A stretch of 64,000 nucleotides of DNA. It comes from Alphaproteobacteria bacterium (GTDB lineage Bacteria > Pseudomonadota > Alphaproteobacteria > Rhizobiales > Xanthobacteraceae). The stretch lies in the NCBI GenBank assembly GCA_016869215.1, contig VGEP01000013.1, forward strand, positions 1 through 64,000, given 5' to 3'. Under the pieces are notes generated by a model, which saw only the letters and a list, made by a program, of their open reading frames with translations, did not search any database and was not told the origin of the DNA. Made by a program: the position numbers and the translations under genes. The first letter of the stretch is position 1; each line of letters opens with the position of its first letter. Below, piece after piece: positions 37,038-45,570 of the stretch.

Positions 37038-37448
37038 TCACCACGGGCACCCGACCGAATTGGTGACATGGTCGCGGTCGGGCGCAGTGAAGCAGAGACC
37101 GACGCACAGATAGGGCAGATCGGGATGCGGATTGTGGCCGCGGTGAAATTTGGCGATCGGCTCGGAGTAGCAATCGCCGGCTTTGGCCCTGACCAGCACA
37201 CCGTCTTGAAAATGCGCCTCGAACTGGCCCTGCAGCGCGACGAAGAACGCAGCGCCGTTGTGGCAGTGCCAGTTGGTGAAGCCGCCTGGCACAATCTCGG
37301 CATTGTAGATCTGGACCTTCACCTGAGGGTCGCGCGGCAGTGAGGCATACATCGCATCGAACAGCAGGTTGCGGTGGAATCCATGTCCGGGCGGAACCAT
37401 CCCGTCGAGCTTGAGCTTCAATCCCTTGTAGTCGTCCGGTGCGTGCAT
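37038..37448 (-). CDS. Cupin-domain protein
   Basis: 136 aa, one small beta-barrel cupin. The first metal motif is seen at GGFTNWHCHNGAAFFVALQG (His-x-His, with Gln/Glu further on) and the second at KFHRGHNPHPDLPYLCVG. It could bind Fe or another divalent metal. It is divergent from the cyclase gene across a 121-base gap. Function unknown; possibly sensing or modifying a small molecule of the neighbouring catabolic cluster. Confidence 0.75.
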   Translation of the reverse strand: MHAPDDYKGLKLKLDGMVPPGHGFHRNLLFDAMYASLPRDPQVKVQIYNAEIVPGGFTNWHCHNGAAFFVALQGQFEAHFQDGVLVRAKAGDCYSEPIAKFHRGHNPHPDLPYLCVGLCFTAPDRDHVTNSVGCPW

Positions 37449-37569
37449 GGTTGCCTCAATTTTCCTAGCTCAGCATAACACATTTGAAATATGACCTCGG
37501 CACTTCCAACGGATTTCCACGCCGTCCTTCGGACGGCTATGGTTAGGATAGCGGAGGAGAACTGCGTTC

Positions 37570-38343
37570 ATGGCTCGCAGACTGATCGACATTTCCGTGC
37601 CGCTCGAAAACGACATCGCGGCCGATCCGCCGGGCTACGGGCCGAGCATCCGCTACTTCGATCACAAGAAAACCGCAGAGGAGGTTTGCCAGTTCTTTCC
37701 CGGCCTCACAGTCGAGGACCTGCCCGACCGCGAAGGCTGGGCCATCGAGTGGGTGAAGCTGTCCACCCACAACGGCACCCACCTCGACGCGCCGTACCAT
37801 TTCGCCTCCACCATGGACCGCGGCAAGCGCGCCGCCACCATCGACGAGGTGCCGCTGGAATGGTGCTTCAATCCCGGTGTGAAGCTTGACTTCCGCCACT
37901 TCCCCGACGGTTATGTCGCGACCGCGAAGGACGTCGAAGCCGAACTCAAGCGCATCGGGCACACGCTGTCGCCGCTCGATATCGTGGTGATCAACACATC
38001 CGCCGGCGCGAAATACGGCCAGCCCGACTATGTCGCCTCAGGTTGCGGCATGGGCCGCGAAGCGACACTCTATCTTCTCGAACGCGGCGTGCGCGTCACC
38101 GGCACCGACGGATGGAGCTGGGACGCGCCGTTCGTTTACACCAAGGCGCGTTACGCCGAAACGCACGATCCCAATATCGTCTGGGAAGGCCACCGCGCCG
38201 GCCGCGAGATCGGCTATTGCCATATCGAGAAGCTGCACAATCTCGACCAGCTGCCGTCCAAGGGCTTCACCATCTCCTGCTCCCCGGTGAAGATTCGCGC
38301 AGCGTCCGCGGGCTGGACACGCGCCATCGCGATCATCGATTAG
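37570..38343 (+). CDS. Cyclase-family (kynurenine formamidase-like) hydrolase
   Basis: 257 aa. The family metal motif [12 protein letters not shown] is present, with a downstream His/Glu pair in the ALRY..E part ([10 protein letters not shown]). Family members hydrolyse amides or lactones such as N-formylkynurenine or isatin. GGAGGAG stands before the ATG. It opens a run of seven same-strand genes (cyclase, amidohydrolase, two Bug receptors, TctB, TctA, CmcJ-like), most likely one catabolic and uptake operon. Confidence 0.85.
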   Translation: MARRLIDISVPLENDIAADPPGYGPSIRYFDHKKTAEEVCQFFPGLTVEDLPDREGWAIEWVKLSTHNGTHLDAPYHFASTMDRGKRAATIDEVPLEWCFNPGVKLDFRHFPDGYVATAKDVEAELKRIGHTLSPLDIVVINTSAGAKYGQPDYVASGCGMGREATLYLLERGVRVTGTDGWSWDAPFVYTKARYAETHDPNIVWEGHRAGREIGYCHIEKLHNLDQLPSKGFTISCSPVKIRAASAGWTRAIAIID

Positions 38344-38353
38344 GATTTCGGCC

Positions 38354-39337
38354 ATGCCGCACGGCCCGTTGATCGACACCCACCAGCATCCGGTGCCGGA
38401 TTATTATGTCCGCGCCATGGCCGCAGTCGGCATTGCGGGCAGCGGCGAGAACGCCTGGCCGGAATGGAGCGTCGCGCGCCAGCTCGAACTGATGGATGAG
38501 GTTGGAATCGCCGCGACCGTGCAGTCCATCGCCTCGCCCGGCTGCTGGTTCGGCGACAACGAGCAGGCGCGCCGCATCGCGCGCGAATGCAACGAGGGGA
38601 TGGCGAAGCTGATCGCGGATCGCCCGCACCGCTTCGGCGCGTTTGCGCTGCTGCCGCTGCCGGATGTGGAGGGAGCGGCGCGCGAGGCGCAATACGCGCT
38701 CGACACGCTGAAGCTCGACGGCATCTGCCTGCTGACGCATGCCGGGCCGCACCATCTCGGCCGCCCGGAGGAGGACGAGCTTTATATCGAACTCGACCGC
38801 CGCAATGCCGTCGTGTTCCTGCATCCGCTTCGGAACCAGGCGCAGAACGTGCCGGCCTACAGTTATCCCGCCGGCATGACCGAACTCGTTCTCGACACCA
38901 CGCGCGCGGTCCACAACATGCTGTGGAACGGCACGTTCGCAAAATTCCGCAACATCCGCTGGATCATGCCGCACGGCGCGGGCACGGTGCCGTTTCTGGC
39001 CTACCGGCTGCGACAGATGGATCACAAGCGCGCCGACAAGCTGATCGGCGGCACGGTCGCGGCCACGCTACGCACATTCTACTACGACGTCGCCGAAATC
39101 TGCGCCCCGGCGCCGCTCAGGGCACTGATGGAGGTCGCCGACCCGGCCCGCATCGTGTTTGGCAGCGATTTCCCGTTCTCGCGCCACCTCAATCCGGCCC
39201 AGGACGTCCGGAACACCATCGCCGGCTTCGAAACATTCCAGGGCTGGGACTCAGCGGCCCGCCGCGGTATCGAATCCGGCAAGGCGCTGACGCTGTTTCC
39301 GCGATTTGCCACAGCGGTAGGCAGTGCCCAGGGCTGA
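38354..39337 (+). CDS. Amidohydrolase-family protein (ACMSD-like)
   Basis: 327 aa, a TIM-barrel amidohydrolase of COG2159 type. Metal residues: first strand IDTHQHPVP, FLHPL in mid-protein, and FGSDFPF near the end. Relatives include aminocarboxymuconate semialdehyde decarboxylase and gamma-resorcylate decarboxylase, all acting on aromatic or ring-derived acids. It starts 10 bases after the cyclase gene, so the two are translated from one message and probably act in consecutive steps. Confidence 0.85.
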   Translation: MPHGPLIDTHQHPVPDYYVRAMAAVGIAGSGENAWPEWSVARQLELMDEVGIAATVQSIASPGCWFGDNEQARRIARECNEGMAKLIADRPHRFGAFALLPLPDVEGAAREAQYALDTLKLDGICLLTHAGPHHLGRPEEDELYIELDRRNAVVFLHPLRNQAQNVPAYSYPAGMTELVLDTTRAVHNMLWNGTFAKFRNIRWIMPHGAGTVPFLAYRLRQMDHKRADKLIGGTVAATLRTFYYDVAEICAPAPLRALMEVADPARIVFGSDFPFSRHLNPAQDVRNTIAGFETFQGWDSAARRGIESGKALTLFPRFATAVGSAQG

Positions 39338-39509
39338 GGCCGCCCTTCGGCGGGGACTTCGGCTGCGCCATGCGACGGCGTGACCGGGATCGCAGGTTGA
39401 CCCCGCGCTTTCATACTCGCTACCATCCCGCCGCACCAACAAAGGCGATCGGTCATCGAGCCGGCGCGAGTGCGGCGCAACGCGCGCCGCTGCCTTCAGG
39501 GAGGACACC

Positions 39510-40484
39510 ATGGACAGACGCAGTTTCGTCGTCGGCTCGGCCGCGGCCGCCGCAGCGCTCGCCAGCGGACAGGCGCATGCCCAGGCAGCCTATCCAACGC
39601 GCCAGGTCACCATCGTCAATCCATTCCCGCCAGGCGGCGCGGTCGACGTGGTCACCCGCCCCTTCGCCGCAGTGCTGGAGCCGCTACTCAAACAGCCGGT
39701 CATCATCGAGACCAAGGCCGGCGCGGCCGGCGCTGTCGGCGCTCAGTTCGCCGCCAGTGCCAAGCCCGACGGCTACACGCTGATTGCCCACCTGCCGTCG
39801 CTCGCAGGCTTCGAGTCGGTGGACAAGCTTTTCGGACGCACGCCGAAGTTCACCCGCGCGGACTTCGTTCCGATCGCGCGCCTGACCGAGGGCCCAATGG
39901 TCCTGGTGGTCAACGACCAGCAGCCTTATAAGACGCTGAAAGAAATGGTCGAGGACTCGAAGAAGAATCCCAGCAAGCTGACGTTCTCGTCCTCCGGCCT
40001 CTACGGCGCGCTGCATCTGCCGACTGCGCTGTTCATGAGGGCGTCCGGCATAACGATGAAGCACCTGCCGACCGCCGGCGGCGGTCCGGCGCTGACGGCC
40101 ATTCTCGGCAACAACGCGCAGGTGCTGGTGTCCTCGATTGCTGCGGCGGCCGCCCAGATGAAGGCCGGCAAGCTGCGCGCGCTGGCCTGTTTCTCTCCGA
40201 AGCGAGCTGCGGCGCTGCCGGACGTGCCGACGCTGAAGGAACTCGGCTACGACGTGGAGTTCTCGATCTGGGTCGGGCTGTTCGCACCCAAGGGCACGCC
40301 GGGTGCGATCATCGCCAAGCTGCGCGCGGAAACCAAGAACGCCGCCGCGACCGACCAGTTCAAGAAGGCGATCGCCAATGTCGGCGACGTCCTCGACTAT
40401 CAGGACCAGCCGGACTTCGCCAAGTTCTGGGACGCGTACGCCAAGCGCGTCGAGGCGGCCGTGCAACTGATCGGCAAAGTGTAA
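39510..40484 (+). CDS. Bug-family tricarboxylate-transport receptor (first of two)
   Basis: 324 aa with a Tat-like leader (MDRRSFVVGSAAAAAALASG) and the Bug fold: VTIVNPFPPGGAVDVVTRP, GAAGAVGAQFAASAKPDGYT, LPTAGGGPALTAILGNNAQ. It captures an organic anion in the periplasm for the TctAB permease encoded downstream. GGGAGG precedes the ATG. It is clearly paralogous to the next gene (shared LFGRTPKFTRADF and LPTAGGGPA). Confidence 0.92.
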   Translation: MDRRSFVVGSAAAAAALASGQAHAQAAYPTRQVTIVNPFPPGGAVDVVTRPFAAVLEPLLKQPVIIETKAGAAGAVGAQFAASAKPDGYTLIAHLPSLAGFESVDKLFGRTPKFTRADFVPIARLTEGPMVLVVNDQQPYKTLKEMVEDSKKNPSKLTFSSSGLYGALHLPTALFMRASGITMKHLPTAGGGPALTAILGNNAQVLVSSIAAAAAQMKAGKLRALACFSPKRAAALPDVPTLKELGYDVEFSIWVGLFAPKGTPGAIIAKLRAETKNAAATDQFKKAIANVGDVLDYQDQPDFAKFWDAYAKRVEAAVQLIGKV

Positions 40485-40503
40485 GTTACAAGGGGAGTCA
40501 TCG

Positions 40504-41487
40504 ATGGATCGTCGGCAATTCGTCATCGGCACTGCGGCTGCCACAGCGGCAGCCGCGCTGCCTCATGCGGCGTCCGCACAGGCGTTTCCGTCTCGCACCG
40601 TCACTATCGTCAACGCCTTCCCGCCGGGCGGCGCGAACGATCTCGTCACCCGTCCGATGGCGGCGGCACTCGAAACGGTTCTGAAGCAGCCGGTGGTGGT
40701 CGATACCAAGGCGGGCGCCGCCGGAGCCGTCGGCGCGCAGGTTGCGGTCAGCGCCAAGCCCGACGGCTACACGCTGCTGTCGCACAACAACGGACTCGCC
40801 GGTTACGCCGAGGTCGACAAGCTGTTCGGCCGCACGCCCAAGTTTACCCGCGCTGACTTCATCCCGCTGGCGCGGCTGAGCGCGGACCCGGTCCTGCTCC
40901 TGGTCAATGCGCAGCAGCCCTACAAGACGCTGGAGGAGTTCGTCGCCGCGGCCAAAAAGGAGCCGGAGAAGATTGTCTACAGCTCCGGCGGCCTCTACGG
41001 CGCGAGCCACCTGCCGATGGCGATGCTGGAGAAGGCGATCGGCGTGTCGAAGATGCGGCACCTGCCGACGGCGGGCGGCGGCCCCGCGATCACTGCGATG
41101 CTCGGCAACAACGCTGCCGCCAGCACCCAGTCGGTGCAGGCGACCTTGCAGCACGTCAAGGCCGGCAAGCTTCGGGCGCTGGCATCATTCGGCGCGCAGC
41201 GGTCGAAGTCGCTGCCCGACGTGCCGACGCTGAAGGAACGCGGCATCGACGTCACCTATCATCTGTGGGTCGGACTGTTCGTGCCCAAGGGTACTCCTGC
41301 GCCTGCCGTCTCGACGCTATCCGGCGCCATCGCCAAGGCCGCTCAGACGCCGCTGTTCTCGGACGCCATCGCCAAGATCGGCCTCGAGCCGGGCTTCCTG
41401 CCCGTCGCGGACTTCACCAAGTTCTGGGACGAGGACTCCAAGCGCTCGGCGGACGCCGTGATCTCCATCGGGCGCGTGCAAGGTTAG
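40504..41487 (+). CDS. Bug-family tricarboxylate-transport receptor (second of two)
   Basis: 327 aa, a paralogue of the gene before it: leader MDRRQFVIGTAAATAAAALP, then VTIVNAFPPGGANDLVTRP, GAAGAVGAQVAVSAKPDGYT and LPTAGGGPAITAMLGNNAA. The two receptors share the overall pattern but differ in the ligand-facing segments (for example SLAGFESV versus NGLAGYAEV), so they may deliver different but related acids to the same TctAB channel. Confidence 0.92.
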   Translation: MDRRQFVIGTAAATAAAALPHAASAQAFPSRTVTIVNAFPPGGANDLVTRPMAAALETVLKQPVVVDTKAGAAGAVGAQVAVSAKPDGYTLLSHNNGLAGYAEVDKLFGRTPKFTRADFIPLARLSADPVLLLVNAQQPYKTLEEFVAAAKKEPEKIVYSSGGLYGASHLPMAMLEKAIGVSKMRHLPTAGGGPAITAMLGNNAAASTQSVQATLQHVKAGKLRALASFGAQRSKSLPDVPTLKERGIDVTYHLWVGLFVPKGTPAPAVSTLSGAIAKAAQTPLFSDAIAKIGLEPGFLPVADFTKFWDEDSKRSADAVISIGRVQG

Positions 41488-41558
41488 GACCCAGCCCCGC
41501 CGCATGTGCCGCCGCCACGCGGCGGGGAAAGTGTGCTTATGAGCCTGCGTCCCGGCCC

Positions 41559-42005
41559 ATGACGATCCGCGCGGACCACGTCGCCGGCGGCGCCCTGATC
41601 GCCTTTGGCGTTCTGGTGTTCGCCATCAGCGCCGACCTGCCGTTCGGCACCGTGTCCGCGCCCGGCGCGGGCATGATGCCGAAGCTGACGGCGGGCCTGA
41701 TGATGCTGTTCGCCGCCATCATCTTCATCACCGGTAAGCAGAGCGCGCCCGCGTCGTCCATCGACTGGAGCGATCGCGGGCATGCGCTGCTGCTGGTGGT
41801 TATCACCGCCATCGCAACCGTGATCTATACGACGCTCGGCTTCATCATCACCATGACGCTGCTGGTGTTCAGCCTGCTGGTGGTGGTCGAGCGAAAGAAG
41901 ATTTTGCCCGCAGCAACCTATGCGGTCGGACTGACGCTCTTCGCCTACTGGCTGTTCGGAATGGCGCTCAAGGCACCGCTCGAACGCGGGCTGCTCTGGT
42001 TCTAG
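41559..42005 (+). CDS. tctB: Tripartite tricarboxylate transporter small membrane subunit TctB
   Basis: 148 aa with four hydrophobic helices and a short N-terminal basic start, the normal TctB pattern (GTVSAPGAGMMPKLTAGLMM). It stabilises the large channel TctA. It lies between the two receptor genes and tctA, with a 3-base gap to tctA. Confidence 0.88.
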   Translation: MTIRADHVAGGALIAFGVLVFAISADLPFGTVSAPGAGMMPKLTAGLMMLFAAIIFITGKQSAPASSIDWSDRGHALLLVVITAIATVIYTTLGFIITMTLLVFSLLVVVERKKILPAATYAVGLTLFAYWLFGMALKAPLERGLLWF

Positions 42006-42008
42006 TTC

Positions 42009-43541
42009 GTGGAAACCATTCTCAACAGTCTCGCGCTTGGGTTTTCGGTCGCGCTGCGGCCGGACATCCTGTGGTTCGCTTTCATCGGCTGCCTGGTCGG
42101 CACGCTGGTCGGGATGCTGCCCGGTATCGGCCCGCTCGCCGGCATCAGTATCCTGCTGCCGCTGACTTTCGGGCTCGACGCCACCAAGGCGATCGTGATG
42201 CTCGCGGGCATCTACTACGGCTCGCAGTACGGCGGTTCGACCACGTCGATCCTGATGCGGATACCCGGCGAGGCGTCGTCAGTGATGACGTGTATCGACG
42301 GCCATGCCATGGCCAAGAAAGGCCGCGCCGGCGCGGCTCTGTGCATCGCCGCGGTCGGCTCCTTCGTCGCCGGCACATTCGGCATCGTCATGCTGACGCT
42401 GATCGCGCCGCCGCTCGCGACTTTCGCGCTGCGCTTCGGCCCGCCGGAATACACCGCTCTGCTCGTTCTGGGCCTGATCTTCCTCGCCTACATGTCGACC
42501 ACGTCGCTGATCCGCACCCTGCTGATGGCCGCGATCGGCCTTCTGCTCGGCACCATCGGCATCGACGTGATGACCGGGCACTTTCGCTTCAGCTTCGGCA
42601 TTGCCGAGCTCGGCGACGGCATCGGCATCGTGCCGGTTGCGGTCGGCCTGTTCGGTCTCGGCGAATTGCTGGCGACGCCGAGCCGCCAGGTCGCGGCCGA
42701 CATCATGCGCCCGAAGCTGCGCGAGCTGCTGCCGACCCGCGAGGAATGGCGTCAATCGACGGCGCCGATCGCGCGCGGCTCTGTGCTGGGGTTCATGATC
42801 GGGATCATTCCGGGCTCCGCGCACATCATCGCGAGCTTCATGTCCTATGCGGTGGAGCGGAAGGTTTCGAAGACCCCCGAGGAGTTCGGCAAGGGCGCGG
42901 TCGCGGGCGTCGCCGGGCCCGAGTCCGCCAACAATTCGGCCTCCACCGGCGCGTTCGTGCCGATGCTCGCGCTTGGCATTCCGACCGGGCCTGTGACCGC
43001 GGTTCTGATCGCCGCGCTCCTCATCCACGGCGTGCCACCCGGCCCGACGCTGGTCAACGACCACCCGAACGTGTTCTGGGGCTTTGTCGCCTCGATGTAC
43101 GTAGGAAACCTGATGCTGCTGCTGCTCAACCTGCCGCTGGTCGGGCTGTTCGTGAACCTGTTGCGGATTCCCTACGCCTACCTCTATCCGCTGATCATCA
43201 TGTTCTGCGTGATCGGCGTGTACGAGGTGAACCACTCCATCGTCGACGTCTGGATCATGCTGATCATGGGCGTGGTCGGCTATTGCATCAAGAAATTCGG
43301 ATTCGATCCCGCGCCGCTGGTGCTCGGCCTCGTCATCGCGCCGATCTTCGAGATGAGCCTGCGCCAGTCGCTAATCATGTCGGACGGCACATGGCTGATC
43401 TTCCTGCAGCGGCCGATCGCAGCAATCCTGCTGGCAATCTGCCTCCTGATGCTCGCACTCGCAGTCATGTCCTACCTTTCGCAGCGGCGCGATTGGCGCG
43501 CTAAGCTCGCCGAGGCGGAAGCTGCGAGCGAGAAGAATTGA
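42009..43541 (+). CDS. tctA: Tripartite tricarboxylate transporter large channel subunit TctA
   Basis: 510 aa from GTG, about eleven helices. Family segments are visible: GMLPGIGPLAGISILLPLTF, YYGSQYGGSTTSILMRIPGE and FGKGAVAGVAGPESANNSA. It imports organic anions such as citrate or aromatic acids by ion symport. With two Bug receptors and TctB it forms a complete transporter in the cluster. Confidence 0.94.
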   Translation: METILNSLALGFSVALRPDILWFAFIGCLVGTLVGMLPGIGPLAGISILLPLTFGLDATKAIVMLAGIYYGSQYGGSTTSILMRIPGEASSVMTCIDGHAMAKKGRAGAALCIAAVGSFVAGTFGIVMLTLIAPPLATFALRFGPPEYTALLVLGLIFLAYMSTTSLIRTLLMAAIGLLLGTIGIDVMTGHFRFSFGIAELGDGIGIVPVAVGLFGLGELLATPSRQVAADIMRPKLRELLPTREEWRQSTAPIARGSVLGFMIGIIPGSAHIIASFMSYAVERKVSKTPEEFGKGAVAGVAGPESANNSASTGAFVPMLALGIPTGPVTAVLIAALLIHGVPPGPTLVNDHPNVFWGFVASMYVGNLMLLLLNLPLVGLFVNLLRIPYAYLYPLIIMFCVIGVYEVNHSIVDVWIMLIMGVVGYCIKKFGFDPAPLVLGLVIAPIFEMSLRQSLIMSDGTWLIFLQRPIAAILLAICLLMLALAVMSYLSQRRDWRAKLAEAEAASEKN

Positions 43542-43624
43542 CGGCCGGGCGCCTCCGGGCATTGCGGACGGTACGTCCAGAGCCGATATTCTACTGAACG
43601 CGCGACCGAACCGGGGAGCGAGCC

Positions 43625-44458
43625 ATGCAGTTCGTCGCCGAACGCCCAGCGACCGAAACCATCCGCGCCAAGATGAACTACATCGTCGACACCGGCGTCC
43701 CGCCGGTGCGCTACATCGACTGGCCGGAGATGGCCGACAAGGAAATCCCGCCGACCTACGAGTTGCGCGAGATGGCGGTGCGCAACGGCCGGCCGCTGCG
43801 CGACACGTTCGACCTCGACACCCACGGCTTCGTGTTCGTCGACCACCGCACGGCAATGAAGGACTTCACCGACGAGTCCGAGCGCAAGCGCGTTTATGAC
43901 CCAGAGGTGGCCGCGCTGATCAGGAAGCACTCCGGCGCGTCCGAGGTGCTTGTGTTCGATCACACGATCCGCATCGGCGACGAGGCCGCGCAGAAGGCCG
44001 GCGCACGGCCGCCGGTGAAGGGCGTGCATAACGACTACACCGAGAGCTCCGCTCCGGTGCGCCTGCGCGAGATCGTCGGCGACGCGGAAGCCGAGCGCCG
44101 CATGAAGAAGCGCTGGGCGATCATCCAGGTCTGGCGGCCGATCCGCGGCACGGTGCTGACCGACCCGCTCGGCATCTGCGACGGCCGCACCATCCCGCAG
44201 GAGGGATTCATCCTGGTGCAGCGCCGCTACAAGTACCGCACCGGCGAGGTGTACCACATCGCGCATAACCGCGAGCACGTCTGGTACTGGTTTCCGAAGA
44301 TGCAGCGCCACGAGGCACTGGTGTTCAAAGTGTTCGACACCGACCCGAGCGTGCCGACGCGCTTCACGGCGCATTCGGCGTTCGACGATCCCGGCGCCGC
44401 GCCCGACGCGCCGCCGCGCGAAAGCATCGAGACGCGCACGTTCGCGTTCTGGGATTGA
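43625..44458 (+). CDS. CmcJ/NvfI-family non-haem oxygenase-like protein
   Basis: 277 aa of the family that holds CmcJ (cephamycin pathway), NvfI and gibberellin-like oxygenases in fungi. The likely iron ligands are His and Asp in VHNDYTESSAP and a later His in FTAHSAFDDP; VWRPIRGTVLTDPLGICD is typical. It should oxidise or otherwise modify an organic acid using Fe(II). It is the last gene of the plus-strand catabolic run, 83 bases after tctA. Confidence 0.75.
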   Translation: MQFVAERPATETIRAKMNYIVDTGVPPVRYIDWPEMADKEIPPTYELREMAVRNGRPLRDTFDLDTHGFVFVDHRTAMKDFTDESERKRVYDPEVAALIRKHSGASEVLVFDHTIRIGDEAAQKAGARPPVKGVHNDYTESSAPVRLREIVGDAEAERRMKKRWAIIQVWRPIRGTVLTDPLGICDGRTIPQEGFILVQRRYKYRTGEVYHIAHNREHVWYWFPKMQRHEALVFKVFDTDPSVPTRFTAHSAFDDPGAAPDAPPRESIETRTFAFWD

Positions 44459-44557
44459 GCCGCACTGCCGGGCGAGCAGCCCGTTGAGCTGGGCTGCGAG
44501 CGAAGGATCAGGCGCGGCCATGCCGGTTGCGCCGCGTGGCCGCCGAAAACGCCGCCA

Positions 44558-44938
44558 CTACCCGAGCTTCGCCGTCGCCTCGACCTCGACCAGCATGTGC
44601 GGCGCGACCATCTTGGCGAACACCAGCGTGTTGGTCGGCCGTGCCGCATAGCAGTGCTTGCGGATGATCGGCGCGACCTTCTCGAAGTCGCTTTCGTTGG
44701 CGCAGAAGATCAGAACGCGAACCAGGTCGGCGAGGCTGCCACCGGCCTCCTTCAGCGCGCGTTCGAGATTGCGGAAGGCGTTCTCGCACTGCGCCTCGAC
44801 CGTCGGCGGATACTGCTTGGTATCGGGGTCGAAGCCCGTGGTGCCGGACAGAAACACCCAGCCGTCGACCACCGCCGCCCGCGCGTAGCCGACTTTCTCC
44901 TCGTTCGGATGCCCCGAAAAAATGCGCTTGCCGATCAT
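44558..44938 (-). CDS. RidA-family protein
   Basis: 126 aa, the RidA/YjgF fold: GYARAAVVDGWVFLSGTTGF, then NAFRNLERALKEAGGSLADL and RPTNTLVFAKMVAPHMLVEV. The conserved Arg before TNT would bind the substrate carboxylate, so an imine or enamine deaminase role is possible. It lies 37 bases after the cytochrome c gene and is the last gene of the PQQ-linked run. Confidence 0.88.
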   Translation of the reverse strand: MIGKRIFSGHPNEEKVGYARAAVVDGWVFLSGTTGFDPDTKQYPPTVEAQCENAFRNLERALKEAGGSLADLVRVLIFCANESDFEKVAPIIRKHCYAARPTNTLVFAKMVAPHMLVEVEATAKLG

Positions 44939-44975
44939 GTGCGCCTCACCCCTTCGCTGCTGCCATGGACCAAGG

Positions 44976-45566
44976 CTAGCGCGCCGCCGCGTAATGCGCG
45001 AGCGCCGCGAGGTCGGCGTCCGAAAGGCCCGCAACCGCGCCGCTCATGATCGTGTCGGCGCCCGGATGCGGACTGTCGCGGAACTGCTTCAGCGAATGGA
45101 TCAGATAGTCGATCCGCTGCTTTCCGATGCGGGGAATTTGGGCGCTGCCGGCCAGGGTCGGAAGGTGACACGAGTCGCAGCGCTTGGTCTTGCCGATTTC
45201 CGCGCCCCGGGCTGCTAGCGCAGGATCGGCAGCCTCTCCGCTCGGCTTAGGCTGAAGCGCGGCATAGTGCCTTGCGAGGGCAACGACGGTGTCGTCTTTC
45301 AAATCCTTGACGAAGGGCGTCATGGCCTCGACCGGCCGCACGCCTTCGCGCATCAGGATCAGCTGGTTGGCGATGAACAGCTCCGGCTGACCAGCGAGCG
45401 AAGGGATTTTCTCCATTGGCGAATTGCCGTCCACGCCGTGGCAGGCGCCGCAGGCCTCGATGCGCTCGGCGAGCGTGGGCGTCTGCGCGGCTGCGGCGGC
45501 GGGGAAAAAGAATGCGGCCGCCAATCCGAGAACCGGCGGCCGCAACAATCTGCGGGCTGATGCCAT
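44976..45566 (-). CDS. Diheme cytochrome c (c4-type)
   Basis: 196 aa with a signal peptide ending AAAAQ and two haem c sites, CGACH and CDSCH, each followed downstream by a possible Met ligand (AMTPF; TIMSG). This two-domain layout is that of cytochrome c4. It should take electrons from the PQQ dehydrogenase encoded 4 bases upstream and pass them to the oxidase. Confidence 0.9.
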   Translation of the reverse strand: MASARRLLRPPVLGLAAAFFFPAAAAAQTPTLAERIEACGACHGVDGNSPMEKIPSLAGQPELFIANQLILMREGVRPVEAMTPFVKDLKDDTVVALARHYAALQPKPSGEAADPALAARGAEIGKTKRCDSCHLPTLAGSAQIPRIGKQRIDYLIHSLKQFRDSPHPGADTIMSGAVAGLSDADLAALAHYAAAR

Positions 45567-45570
45567 TCCG

